From: JABDGC01 sp964449835 | Lineage (GTDB): Bacteria > Pseudomonadota > Gammaproteobacteria > DSM-16500 | Reading direction: 5' to 3' | DNA: 25,092 bases | Assembly: GCA_964449835.1 (NCBI GenBank) | Contig: CAYVBZ010000032.1 | Coordinates: 1 to 25,092, forward strand | Shown: piece after piece, positions 1-7,273 of the stretch | Layout of the letters: each line of letters begins with the position of its first letter | Numbering within the stretch: the stretch's first letter is position 1 | Notes under the pieces: model-generated | What the model was told of the DNA's origin: nothing | Seen by the model: the letters and a program-made list of their open reading frames with translations, nothing else | Databases searched by the model: none | Position numbers and translations under genes: made by a program

Positions 1-180
1 GCCTGGCGCCGCATGAATGGCCGCTTGCAATATGCGTGAAAAAGCAGTCTCTGCTTCATATTGCTTTGATGTTCGCCCAAGAATTCCAAGCTCGCTTAAC
101 AGCAAATAAGGGTATATTCCATATTCCTTTAGGTCTTCTGGCAACTTAGCTAATGGGTCTTTGTTTCTAGTTGTGCTCAT
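1..180 (-). CDS. hypothetical protein, 3' end outside window
   Basis: This open frame runs from an ATG at 180 off the left edge, giving 60 codons without a stop. The start is supported by a strong AAGGAG ribosome binding site about five bases upstream (186-193 region, minus strand). The visible protein begins MSTTRNKDPLAKLPEDL and is soluble-looking with no signal peptide or membrane helix. I do not recognise a family. It lies downstream of the broken RES-domain gene on the same strand, with a gap of 190 bases (181-370) in which I see no other gene, so it probably has its own promoter. It could belong to the same accessory patch as the toxin-antitoxin remnants. Confidence 0.6.
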   Translation of the reverse strand, partial: MSTTRNKDPLAKLPEDLKEYGIYPYLLLSELGILGRTSKQYEAETAFSRILQAAIHAAPG

Positions 181-370
181 TTTGCTCCTTGATATTTTTT
201 ATGTAAAATAATTGAACTAATATACTGGAACAGACTATGAAAGAAAAGAACTGAACTGATTTTAGAATAAACACGGAAGCTCCTTATGGTTTAATTCCAT
301 TGCTGTTTTCAGCACAACAATGTTATCAAATCTGGGCTTCTTTTTTTACTCAAATTAGTAAGACTAGTAT

Positions 371-841
371 TTAATCCGCCGGAAAAGGCAGCCCACCTTT
401 CACCGTAAATATTTCCATTGGAAAACTTCCTGTTTTAATTCGCGCAACAAAAGAGGTATGCCTGGTCACGACATTCCCAAATTCCGCAAGACTTGCGCGT
501 AGAAAATTAAAGCGATAAAACGCCGTTTCCGCAAGGGCGGTATTCAATTCCAATGAGCCATACCAGAAAGAAGACCCAAATCGCGTTCCAAAGCGGGGCC
601 CATTTTTCAATGGCGGATATCGAAAAGGGGTTGCTAACAAATAATGTAGATCGAGAGCCTCCTTTTTAAGTGGCGGTTTATTGGACTCAAGCATTTCCTC
701 AAGTAGTTGTTGTTCCTCAAGGGAATCCACTAACTTTCGAGTCGAAGTAAGATGTTGCGCCTCTACAATTCGCCATGCGCTGATACTCAATGAAATGAGA
801 TGTTGCACACCTTTACACTGTTGCAAAATATTTTTTGCCAT
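371..841 (-). pseudogene. RES-domain toxin (NAD-degrading family), C-terminally truncated
   Basis: The 156-residue product carries the N-terminal half of a RES domain. Residues about 64-110 contain LHYLLATPFRYPPL, then GPRFGTRFG, then FWYGSLELNTALAETAFYRF, which match the conserved Arg, Tyr and Glu blocks of RES toxins. Known family members are NAD+-degrading toxins paired with an Xre/MbcA/ParS antitoxin and are usually about 220-260 residues long. This one stops at PFPAD, before the C-terminal block with the conserved Ser and the Arg-rich end, and I see no continuation in the 190 bases that follow. Its ATG comes immediately after the stop codon of an antitoxin remnant, the normal antitoxin-toxin order. 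I read it as a decayed toxin without activity. A short functional variant is possible but unlikely. Confidence 0.75.
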
Positions 842-904
842 CTAGTTTTTGCCTCGCATGGCATCAAGATATTCTACTGCATGGATCAATCCTGGAATGG
901 ACTG
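842..904 (-). pseudogene. C-terminal remnant of Xre/MbcA/ParS-type antitoxin
   Basis: On the minus strand, 20 codons ending in TAG directly abut the ATG of the RES gene. They read QSIPGLIHAVEYLDAMRGKN. The pattern of a GL helix followed by YLDAMRGK resembles the extreme C terminus of the toxin-binding domain (DUF2384) of antitoxins that precede RES toxins. Upstream the frame meets a stop and a 26-base palindrome at 910-935, and no antitoxin body is present. The 133 bases between 842 and 974 hold only this remnant and the palindrome. The family match rests on a short motif, so it is moderate, but position and motif agree. Confidence 0.5.
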
Positions 905-909
905 AATTA

Positions 910-935
910 GTTGTCATTGCGAGCGCAATGACAAC
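910..935. repeat. 26-base palindrome
   Basis: Two perfect 12-base arms, GTTGTCATTGCG and CGCAATGACAAC, are separated by two bases. The core resembles short dispersed bacterial palindromes containing GTCATTGCGAG. It sits between the stop of the membrane-protein gene (975) and the antitoxin remnant, exactly where the antitoxin reading frame is lost. It could also work as a hairpin terminator for the upstream minus-strand gene, but no T-run follows on that strand. Confidence 0.6.
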
Positions 936-974
936 CCTTTAATTAATTTGCGAAACGCCAACAAAACCGCAATA

Positions 975-1688
975 TTAATACACCGCAATCTGCGAGGGCG
1001 TATAAGAAGGGCCACTCGAAGCCGGGTCCGGTTTATCGTTCGAAGACCCAGGCAACCCAAATAATGCTGCATGGGATGTGCTCACAGTTGGCGCTCCAGT
1101 CACCGGTTCTACTACCTGCTCTCTGTGATCTGTATACTTTTCAGAAGAAACTAGCTGAATAACAAGCTCGCCCTTCTTGACTTTTTTTTCCAACAGTTTC
1201 ATAAGTTGGGCCACCATATTTGCGTGACCGGTTATGCCCGCAGTTTCTTCGACCTGCTCCTGCTCAAGGGACTGTTCAAACTCCTTGACCGCCGCATCCA
1301 ACACTCCCTGCACTTGACAGGCATAGCTCAGTGGAAGGGTGCCTATATTGATCCCCCAAGAAACAAGTGCCGTCACAATCGGCGCGACAAAAGGGAGCGC
1401 TGATCCCATGCTAAACCCACCCAGAGCGCCCACGAGAATGATACTGGCAAAAATAGTTAACCAGAAAGTATATTTGGACTGTTTGATTCTTTCCTTCAAG
1501 ATGCTGCTATCTGCGGTACTGAAGGCAAGATCAATTTGATGAGACAATTTTTCTTCAAGGCCCTCTATTGAAACACCCGGATGAAGCGTCCGGAATTGTC
1601 CAAGCGCCGCATCAATCATTTTCTTTTTTTTTGCATGCAAACGCTTTTTTAATTTTTTTTCCACCCATCGATCAATCACTCCAAACAT
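975..1688 (-). CDS. membrane protein of unknown function, two hydrophobic helices
   Basis: The 237-residue protein starts at an ATG preceded by a very strong GGAGGTGA ribosome binding site five bases upstream. The N terminus is lysine-rich (residues about 11-24). Two hydrophobic segments follow at about 73-97 and 99-123, separated by a short glycine/serine turn, suggesting a hairpin in the inner membrane with both ends in the cytoplasm. The stretch after the helices is rich in Glu and Lys and likely helical (about 130-175), and the last 45 residues are Pro/Ser/Thr-rich and probably disordered. There is no signal peptide. I do not recognise a family. It lies on the same strand as glmS but is separated by 124 bases with a possible promoter, so it is probably a separate unit. 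Confidence 0.75.
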   Translation of the reverse strand: MFGVIDRWVEKKLKKRLHAKKKKMIDAALGQFRTLHPGVSIEGLEEKLSHQIDLAFSTADSSILKERIKQSKYTFWLTIFASIILVGALGGFSMGSALPFVAPIVTALVSWGINIGTLPLSYACQVQGVLDAAVKEFEQSLEQEQVEETAGITGHANMVAQLMKLLEKKVKKGELVIQLVSSEKYTDHREQVVEPVTGAPTVSTSHAALFGLPGSSNDKPDPASSGPSYTPSQIAVY

Positions 1689-1712
1689 CGTTCACCTCCG
1701 GGCTTTTAAGTC

Positions 1713-1740
1713 ATTTTATCTGGTCTGTAGAATGAAGCAA
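1713..1740 (-). promoter_or_regulatory. possible promoter of the 237-residue membrane protein gene
   Basis: On the minus strand TTGCTT (1740-1735) and TAAAAT (1718-1713) are spaced by 16 bases and lie about 25 bases before the start codon. The match to a sigma-70 promoter is fair. No clear hairpin-plus-T-run terminator of glmS is visible in 1689-1812. Confidence 0.3.
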
Positions 1741-1812
1741 TATCTGACTAATAAATTCTCAGCAATCTATGAAAATTATGGAAAATTTTAGATTAACTTA
1801 ACAAGTGTGGCC

Positions 1813-3654
1813 CTACTCCACCGTCACCGACTTCGCCAAATTTCGCGGCTGGTCCACATCCGTGCCCTTTAACACCGCAACATGATAAGCCAGCAGCTGC
1901 AGGGGCAGTGTGTAAGCAATTGGGGCAACACTGGGGTGCATGCGAGGAAGAGGCAGGACTTGCATTGGTTTGCCCTTGAATTCTTGGGGTGCATCCGTCA
2001 GCACATAGAGCTCGCCGCCGCGCGCTTGCACTTCGGCTAAGTTGGATTTGATCTTGTCAAATAGTTCATCTTTCGGCGCGAGCACGATCACTGGCATGTT
2101 GTGATCAACCAAGGCCAGAGGACCGTGTTTCAATTCCCCGCCCGGATAACCTTCGGCGTGAATATAAGAAATTTCTTTCAACTTCAAAGCGCCTTCCAGC
2201 GCAATGGGATATAAGCTGCCGCGTCCTAAAAATAACGCATGCTGTTTATCAATAAAACACTGCGCCCATTGGGCGATTTGCGGATCGCAAGCAGAGACTT
2301 GGTTTAAAAGCTGCGGCAAAGTCTGCAAAGCAGAAAAAATTGCGCTGTCTCTCTCCGGCTCTTCAGTCTGTTGTTTCGAAAGCGCCAAGGTCAAAAGCAG
2401 CAAGGCCAATAATTGTGTGGTGAAGGCCTTCGTCGATGCAACACCAATTTCCATGCCGGCCCGCATTAAAAACACATGCCCCGCCTCACGCGTGAGCGTA
2501 CTTTCCGGCACATTGCAAATTGCGAGCGTATCCAGATAGCCCTTTTCTTTGGCCAAGCGCAAAGCTGCCAACGTATCCGCCGTTTCTCCGGACTGCGAGA
2601 GTGTCACAAACAAGGTCTGCCGAAGAACAACGGGTTTGCGATAACGGAACTCAGAAGCAATTTCAACGGAAGTGGGCAGACCGGTCAGCGACTCGATCCA
2701 ATATTTCCCGACCAAGGCCGCGTGATAACTGGTGCCGCAGGCAACCAACTGCACCGCCTTCACTTCGCTTAATTGCTGATGCAAATTCAGCCCAAAGGCC
2801 GCCTCATTCAATTGAAGAGGCAGAGCGCGTCCTTCCAAACAAGTTGAGACCGCTTGGGCTTGCTCTGCGATTTCCTTGCGCATGTAGTGACGATACTCAC
2901 CTCGGTCCACCACATCATAATGACCGTCCACCACATTAATCTTGCGCTCAACGGCCTTGCCCGCCGCATTAAAAATTTGAATTGTCTCGCAGCTTAAATC
3001 CACTAAATCCCGATCTTCCAAATAGATAAATCCCTGTGCCACTGACAACAAAGCCAACACATCAGAGGCGACAAAATTTTCACCGATGCCTTTGCCGACC
3101 ACTAAAGGACTACCATGACGCACAGCGATCAAACGCCCCGGGTCTCGCGTGGAGAGAATAGCCAAGGCATACGCCCCTTCCAGCTCTTTCACCGCCGCCT
3201 GCACCGCTTTGCGAAACTCTCCCGTCTGGGTGTATTGATAATGAATGAAGTGGACCACCACCTCACTGTCTGTCTCTGAAGTAAACTGATAACCTTTGTC
3301 CAACAAAAACTGCCGCAACGCCTCATGGTTTTCAATGATGCCATTATGTGCCAGAGAAATTTCATCGTGGGAAACAAAGGGATGCGCGTTGCGCTCAGAG
3401 GGCACCCCGTGCGTCGCCCAACGGGTGTGGGCGATACCGGTGTTACCACGCAATTTTAACGCAGTCTCCGAATCCGCCAAGGCCTTTTCCAATTCACCCA
3501 CCTTGCCCAAAACCCGCAGCCGGTTTAAACGCTGCTGATGGTCCAGCATGGCAATGCCGGCTGAGTCATAGCCCCGGTATTCCAGGCGCTTCAACCCTTC
3601 AATTAAAATTTTCTCGACATGACGTTCCGCAACTGCACCGACAATCCCGCACAT
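1813..3654 (-). CDS. glmS: glutamine--fructose-6-phosphate aminotransferase (isomerizing)
   Basis: GlmS converts fructose 6-phosphate and glutamine to glucosamine 6-phosphate, the first step towards UDP-GlcNAc for peptidoglycan and LPS. The 613-residue product is full length (E. coli 609). It begins MCGIVGA, so Cys2 after removal of Met is the glutaminase nucleophile. YRGYDSAGIAML and HTRWATHG (76-83) mark the N-terminal amidotransferase domain. From about residue 290 there are two SIS sugar isomerase domains, with ACGTSYHA and SQSGETADT phosphosugar-binding loops, and the protein ends in the conserved AKSVTVE. The start lies one base after the glmU stop, and its AAAGGAG ribosome binding site is inside the glmU end, so the two are co-translated. 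I see no glmS ribozyme, as expected outside Gram-positives. Confidence 0.98.
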   Translation of the reverse strand: MCGIVGAVAERHVEKILIEGLKRLEYRGYDSAGIAMLDHQQRLNRLRVLGKVGELEKALADSETALKLRGNTGIAHTRWATHGVPSERNAHPFVSHDEISLAHNGIIENHEALRQFLLDKGYQFTSETDSEVVVHFIHYQYTQTGEFRKAVQAAVKELEGAYALAILSTRDPGRLIAVRHGSPLVVGKGIGENFVASDVLALLSVAQGFIYLEDRDLVDLSCETIQIFNAAGKAVERKINVVDGHYDVVDRGEYRHYMRKEIAEQAQAVSTCLEGRALPLQLNEAAFGLNLHQQLSEVKAVQLVACGTSYHAALVGKYWIESLTGLPTSVEIASEFRYRKPVVLRQTLFVTLSQSGETADTLAALRLAKEKGYLDTLAICNVPESTLTREAGHVFLMRAGMEIGVASTKAFTTQLLALLLLTLALSKQQTEEPERDSAIFSALQTLPQLLNQVSACDPQIAQWAQCFIDKQHALFLGRGSLYPIALEGALKLKEISYIHAEGYPGGELKHGPLALVDHNMPVIVLAPKDELFDKIKSNLAEVQARGGELYVLTDAPQEFKGKPMQVLPLPRMHPSVAPIAYTLPLQLLAYHVAVLKGTDVDQPRNLAKSVTVE

Positions 3655-3655
3655 T

Positions 3656-5041
3656 TTAACTAAACTCCTTTTCTTTTTTCCCCGCCGGACGCTGCCAGCC
3701 AGGAATGCTTTGTTGTTTGGACCGCGCCAAGGTCAATTGCTGCGCCGGCGCATCTTTGTTAATGGCAGAACCTGCGCCGATCGTCGCGCCTTTGCCGATG
3801 GTCACCGGCGCGATTAATTGAGTTCCTGAACCGATAAAGGCGTCATCGCCAATATGGGTTTTGTGCTTATTGAGCCCGTCATAATTACAAGTAATGGTCC
3901 CGGCCCCCAAATTAACGCGCTTGCCTAGCTCCGCATCGCCCACATAACTTAAATGACTCACTTTGCTGCCTTCATCAAGAAAGCTGTTTTTAATTTCCAC
4001 AAAATTACCAATCTGCGTTTTGGCCGCAAGGCGCGTACCTGGCCGCAGGCGCGCGAAGGGACCAATGATACAATCTGAGGCCACCTCTGCACCATCAATC
4101 ACCGTATTGGCACGGATGTCGGCGCGTTCGCCTATCACGGCATTGCGTAAGTAAACATTGGGGCCGACCACAGTGCCCTTGCCCAGCACAACACGGCCTT
4201 CGACCACGACATTCACGTCCAAGACCACATCTGGGCCTGCGATTAATTCGCCGCGCACATCCAAACGCCGCGGATCGTAAATGGTTACGCCCTGCCGCAA
4301 TAACTTTTGCGCCAGGCGTTCTTGATAGAAACGTTCTAAGTGATTCAACTGCACCCGGTCGTTCACGCCCAAAACTTCTTCCGCCACCGCCGGTTGAATT
4401 GTATAAATGGCAGGCTGTTCTTTTAGCGCAAGCGGCACAATGTCCGTTAGATAGTATTCGCCCTGGGCATTGTGTTTGGACAAACTCGGCAACCATTTTT
4501 TTAAATTGGAAGCGGGCACATAATAAATGCCGGTGTTAATTTCAGAAATGCGTCTTTGGTCCTCATCCGCGTCTTTTTCTTCAACAATGGCACGGACCTT
4601 GCCTGCAGCATTTCGCAAAATGCGGCCATAACCTTGAGGCTGAGGTAAATTGGCGGTGAGAAGGCCAAGCGCCTCTGGCGGCGTTTCCTGCATCAATCGT
4701 TTCAGGGTTTCAAGAGAAATCAGTGGTACATCGCCGTAAAGAACCAACACCTGCTCGCCTTCCTGCAAAAGCGGCAAAGCCTGCAAAAGCGCATGGCCGG
4801 TGCCTAACTGCTGTTCCTGCGGCAACCAAGTGACCGGATAATGTGAAAGCGCCGCATGGACCCGTTCCCCGCCATGGCCATAAATGACGATAGGCTGCGC
4901 GTCCGGGGAAAGGCCCAAGGCAGTCTGTAAAACATGCTCAAGCAATGGCTTACCGGCAAGCAGGTGCAAAACCTTGGGCAGCTCTGAATACATGCGCTTG
5001 CCCTGGCCGGCAGCGAGAATAACAATGCGGGGTGCTTTCAT
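3656..5041 (-). CDS. glmU: bifunctional UDP-GlcNAc pyrophosphorylase / glucosamine-1-P acetyltransferase
   Basis: GlmU acetylates glucosamine 1-phosphate and couples it to UTP to make UDP-GlcNAc in the cytoplasm. The 461 residues match the family length (E. coli 456). The N-terminal nucleotidyltransferase domain shows LAAGQGKRM (9-17) with LPK (21-23), LGTGHA, LYGDVPLI and the EINTGIY block. The C-terminal half is a left-handed beta helix of hexapeptide repeats with SHLSYVGD (acetyltransferase His), NYDG and the closing GSAINKDAP turn. The short Lys-rich tail KKEKEFS overlaps the glmS ribosome binding site. It is first in a glmU-glmS operon read from a promoter at 5071-5099. All key motifs are present, so both activities are expected. 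Confidence 0.98.
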   Translation of the reverse strand: MKAPRIVILAAGQGKRMYSELPKVLHLLAGKPLLEHVLQTALGLSPDAQPIVIYGHGGERVHAALSHYPVTWLPQEQQLGTGHALLQALPLLQEGEQVLVLYGDVPLISLETLKRLMQETPPEALGLLTANLPQPQGYGRILRNAAGKVRAIVEEKDADEDQRRISEINTGIYYVPASNLKKWLPSLSKHNAQGEYYLTDIVPLALKEQPAIYTIQPAVAEEVLGVNDRVQLNHLERFYQERLAQKLLRQGVTIYDPRRLDVRGELIAGPDVVLDVNVVVEGRVVLGKGTVVGPNVYLRNAVIGERADIRANTVIDGAEVASDCIIGPFARLRPGTRLAAKTQIGNFVEIKNSFLDEGSKVSHLSYVGDAELGKRVNLGAGTITCNYDGLNKHKTHIGDDAFIGSGTQLIAPVTIGKGATIGAGSAINKDAPAQQLTLARSKQQSIPGWQRPAGKKEKEFS

Positions 5042-5070
5042 TCACGGTTACCTGTTTAAAACTTGGCATG

Positions 5071-5099
5071 ATTATAGCTGTTTTAGGGGCAAATGCGAA
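5071..5099 (-). promoter_or_regulatory. probable glmU-glmS promoter
   Basis: On the minus strand TTCGCA (5099-5094) and a perfect TATAAT (5076-5071) are separated by 17 bases, about 30 bases before the glmU ATG. The -10 box and spacing are ideal, while the -35 box is moderate. Confidence 0.5.
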
Positions 5100-5135
5100 T
5101 GGGGAAGCTGATTTGAAATTGAACGAAACTGCAGT

Positions 5136-5149
5136 CAGAGCAAGCTCTG
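5136..5149 (-). terminator. small hairpin after the acidic orphan gene
   Basis: CAGAGC and GCTCTG form a six-base stem with a two-base centre directly after the stop codon at 5153. No T-run follows, so a role as a terminator is doubtful. The related GAGAGCAAGCTCTC occurs inside the element at 20452-20552, so it may be a degenerate piece of the same palindromic repeat type. Confidence 0.25.
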
Positions 5150-5152
5150 GTT

Positions 5153-6835
5153 CTAAGGCTGCCAAGGCTGTTTAGAAAAGCTTGCAAAGGGAGTCTCTTC
5201 TTTTAACTCTTGAGGAATGGCCCCTTCGATAAAAGCCTTAAATTTCTGCGCGAATTCGGAGCTCTCCTCCGTTTGCATGTTATTTTGTTCCAATATTTCT
5301 TTCTTGTCCAATTCTACCTCCCCATTCAGACCTTCTGTGCAGCATTTATAGCCGGCAAAATGACAGTATTGTATCATTGCCAGCTGCGCTGGGGTGAAAC
5401 GACCGCTTGTGCTCTGTTTCAGGGCAATCGTATAGTGTCTTCCCTCTCGTTCTCCGCCCTGACTCTCAATGACACGCTGGACAATGCGGTGGACATAGTC
5501 GAACAGGAAAACATTAAAATTAGGATCTGAGTTGGTTGCTGTCGTTGTCCTGAGATTGAGATTTTTCGGGAAGTAGATTTCTACTTCCGTTCTTTTATTC
5601 CATTCAACACATTTTTCAAGCACACCACATTTGGGGAAATTATGGTCCTTGAAAAGTGAATGTTCAGCGGCTTCAGGACTTGCAAAACATTTGGTAAGCG
5701 ACATTTCGCCTACCTCTAGCTTTGGATAGGTTTCGACTATGTCGTCTTCAGAGACATTCGCGACAGAAGGGCCGCTTTGGTCCGGGTCATCCAAAAAAAC
5801 CTGCAAGTTTTTTATTTCCTTCTCTACCTTCTTGTAGTCGTTTGAAATATAGAATTCGACCCATCCCTCGGGCAAAGCTTTAGTCCACCCTTCTTCAGCT
5901 GCATGGTCAGGATGAAAAAATCTATTTCGACGAAAGCGAAGGGTGGGTTCGTCTTCATGGGTGATGGTAAAACGTAGGGATTTTTTTTTGTGCTGAATCT
6001 CTTCCTTTTCCTCTTCCTCTTCCTTTTCCTCTTCCTCACTCTCCTCTAGTTCTTGCGGTATAAATTCCTCCTTTTCCTCTAGCTCAGAAATTCCTTCTTT
6101 ATCATCCAGACCTTTAAAATCGTTAAGTTTTTTAATAAGCCATGTTTGGTCATCATCACTTAACAAGTTCAAAAAGTCCTGATCTTCTTCTTTTGACTCA
6201 TCACCGCTAAACAAAGCTTGATCATATTCTTCGGTTTGAATCAAACTTTCAAAAATTTTATTTAATGTTTTCAAAAAATCGCTTTGATTATTCCTACCAG
6301 ATAGATAAAGAACACTCTCGAACCGGAAGCCTCTCTCTCTGCAGAAACCTTGAAAAAGCGAAGACAGTTTATCGCTTCTCTTTATTTTCTTATCTAATGA
6401 ATCTAATTGAGGGTCGACTCCTTTGGCTAACTCCTGCATCATATAATTTAAACAATTTATCGCTGCTTGCTTAGGTCTATCTTTATCCGTTTCAAGCGCT
6501 GCTGCAATATCAGAAGAATAATCTTTATCATTTATTAACTCTTGAGAGAGAGGTATAACGTTTTCTATAATATACTTAGCAAAATCCTCACTAGACATTC
6601 GATAGGGATTTTGAGCTCGACTATCATTGAGCCCCTCTTGCACATCGGATAGATTTTCGATTATAGCTGCTTTCTTTGAGTCGTTATCGTTTTCTATATT
6701 TAATTCTTGCAGCATGCGCGTTACATGCTCTATGAGGTTAGAAAGATAAAAAGTGTCTGCAAAATACTCATCAATTGCAGCATTTGTGCGCTGCAGACCA
6801 CCTTCATCTCGCTCGGAAGGATCTCTAAAAAACAT
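5153..6835 (-). CDS. large acidic protein of unknown function, effector-like in character
   Basis: The 560-residue product has no signal peptide and no clear membrane segment. Its first 240 residues are mostly predicted-helical, rich in Asp, Glu, Asn, Lys and Leu. Residues about 245-283 form an almost pure Glu/Lys tract encoded by a perfect 18-base tandem duplication (6002-6037). The C-terminal part (about 290-560) looks globular, with several Trp, Cys and aromatic residues, including YIPKNL-like YFPKNLNLRT and a YCHFAGYKCC stretch. The tail ends ELKEETPFASFSKQPWQP. I do not recognise a family. Size, acidity, low complexity and lack of neighbours in a pathway are typical of secreted effector proteins in intracellular gammaproteobacteria, but no secretion signal can be proven here. 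The start has a GAGGGGG ribosome binding site nine bases upstream. The 5' half is visibly more AT-rich than glmU and glmS, suggesting separate ancestry. Confidence 0.75.
   Translation of the reverse strand: MFFRDPSERDEGGLQRTNAAIDEYFADTFYLSNLIEHVTRMLQELNIENDNDSKKAAIIENLSDVQEGLNDSRAQNPYRMSSEDFAKYIIENVIPLSQELINDKDYSSDIAAALETDKDRPKQAAINCLNYMMQELAKGVDPQLDSLDKKIKRSDKLSSLFQGFCRERGFRFESVLYLSGRNNQSDFLKTLNKIFESLIQTEEYDQALFSGDESKEEDQDFLNLLSDDDQTWLIKKLNDFKGLDDKEGISELEEKEEFIPQELEESEEEEKEEEEEKEEIQHKKKSLRFTITHEDEPTLRFRRNRFFHPDHAAEEGWTKALPEGWVEFYISNDYKKVEKEIKNLQVFLDDPDQSGPSVANVSEDDIVETYPKLEVGEMSLTKCFASPEAAEHSLFKDHNFPKCGVLEKCVEWNKRTEVEIYFPKNLNLRTTTATNSDPNFNVFLFDYVHRIVQRVIESQGGEREGRHYTIALKQSTSGRFTPAQLAMIQYCHFAGYKCCTEGLNGEVELDKKEILEQNNMQTEESSEFAQKFKAFIEGAIPQELKEETPFASFSKQPWQP
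6002..6037. repeat. perfect 18-base tandem duplication in coding sequence
   Basis: The unit TTCCTTTTCCTCTTCCTC occurs twice head to tail. On the coding (minus) strand each copy encodes EEEEKE-type residues of the acidic tract. The unit is a multiple of three, so gain or loss of copies changes tract length without a frameshift. Confidence 0.85.
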
Positions 6836-6868
6836 TTTTTACCCCCTCATTAGACTTAAACTCAGCTC

Positions 6869-7024
6869 CTAAAACCGAAGCATCACATCATCTCTGGAAT
6901 CTGGCGACACAACAACCCCACGGTTTGCATACCGCTCAAAAGCCTTCGCATAATCACTCATCTTGTCAATTTCCACGCCGTTCTTTCAGAACACCTCTTT
7001 TAAGTTGATGGTGTATTCTGGCAT
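6869..7024 (-). pseudogene. small gene interrupted by an in-frame TGA
   Basis: From an ATG at 7024 the minus strand reads MPEYTINLKEVF, then TGA (6988-6986), then in the same frame KNGVEIDKMSDYAKAFERYA and on to VVVSPDSRDDVMLRF and TAG. The two parts together make a plausible 51-residue soluble polypeptide with a coherent amphipathic pattern across the stop, which points to a recent nonsense mutation in a small gene. The downstream part could still be translated from an internal GTG or ATG (about 30-35 residues). It ends 33 bases before the acidic orphan gene on the same strand. I do not recognise the family. It is the only gene-like signal in the 438 bases from 6836 to 7273; the rest is AT-rich sequence, a promoter and a palindromic repeat. 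Confidence 0.45.
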
Positions 7025-7146
7025 GACCCACTCAAATTACTCTTTATTAAAACAAATCGAAGCTTTTCTGCGTATATAATGATTATAGCGCAGGATATTA
7101 GCTTTTTATTATCCTTTTATGAAGGACTTAGACCCTAGCTAAGCGC

Positions 7147-7174
7147 TTGCTTTTTATCGGTTTCCCGCTATGAT
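7147..7174 (+). promoter_or_regulatory. possible promoter of the 302-residue orphan gene
   Basis: TTGCTT (7147-7152) and TATGAT (7169-7174) are 16 bases apart on the plus strand. The transcript would have a leader of about 90 bases that contains the palindromic repeat 7179-7243. Confidence 0.4.
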
Positions 7175-7178
7175 GGTG

Positions 7179-7243
7179 CCGCCCTTCGAGACGCGCCCTT
7201 CGACCCTTCGATACGCTCAAGTCCAAGATGCTCCTCAGGGCGG
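7179..7243. repeat. imperfect inverted repeat, dispersed-repeat type
   Basis: The element runs from CCGCCCTTCGAG to CTCCTCAGGGCGG, which are imperfect inverted copies. Inside, CCCTTCGA recurs. Short repeats built from CCCTTCGA and CTCAGGGCG are common dispersed intergenic elements in many Proteobacteria. It lies in the predicted leader of the next gene. Confidence 0.5.
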
Positions 7244-7273
7244 ACTTGTTTATATCTCAAAAGGGGAGAATGG

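Noticed and set aside
6986..6988. Selenocysteine reading of the in-frame TGA
   Set aside because: No stable hairpin suited to a selenocysteine insertion element follows directly, and the residue context does not resemble a redox motif. Nonsense mutation is simpler.
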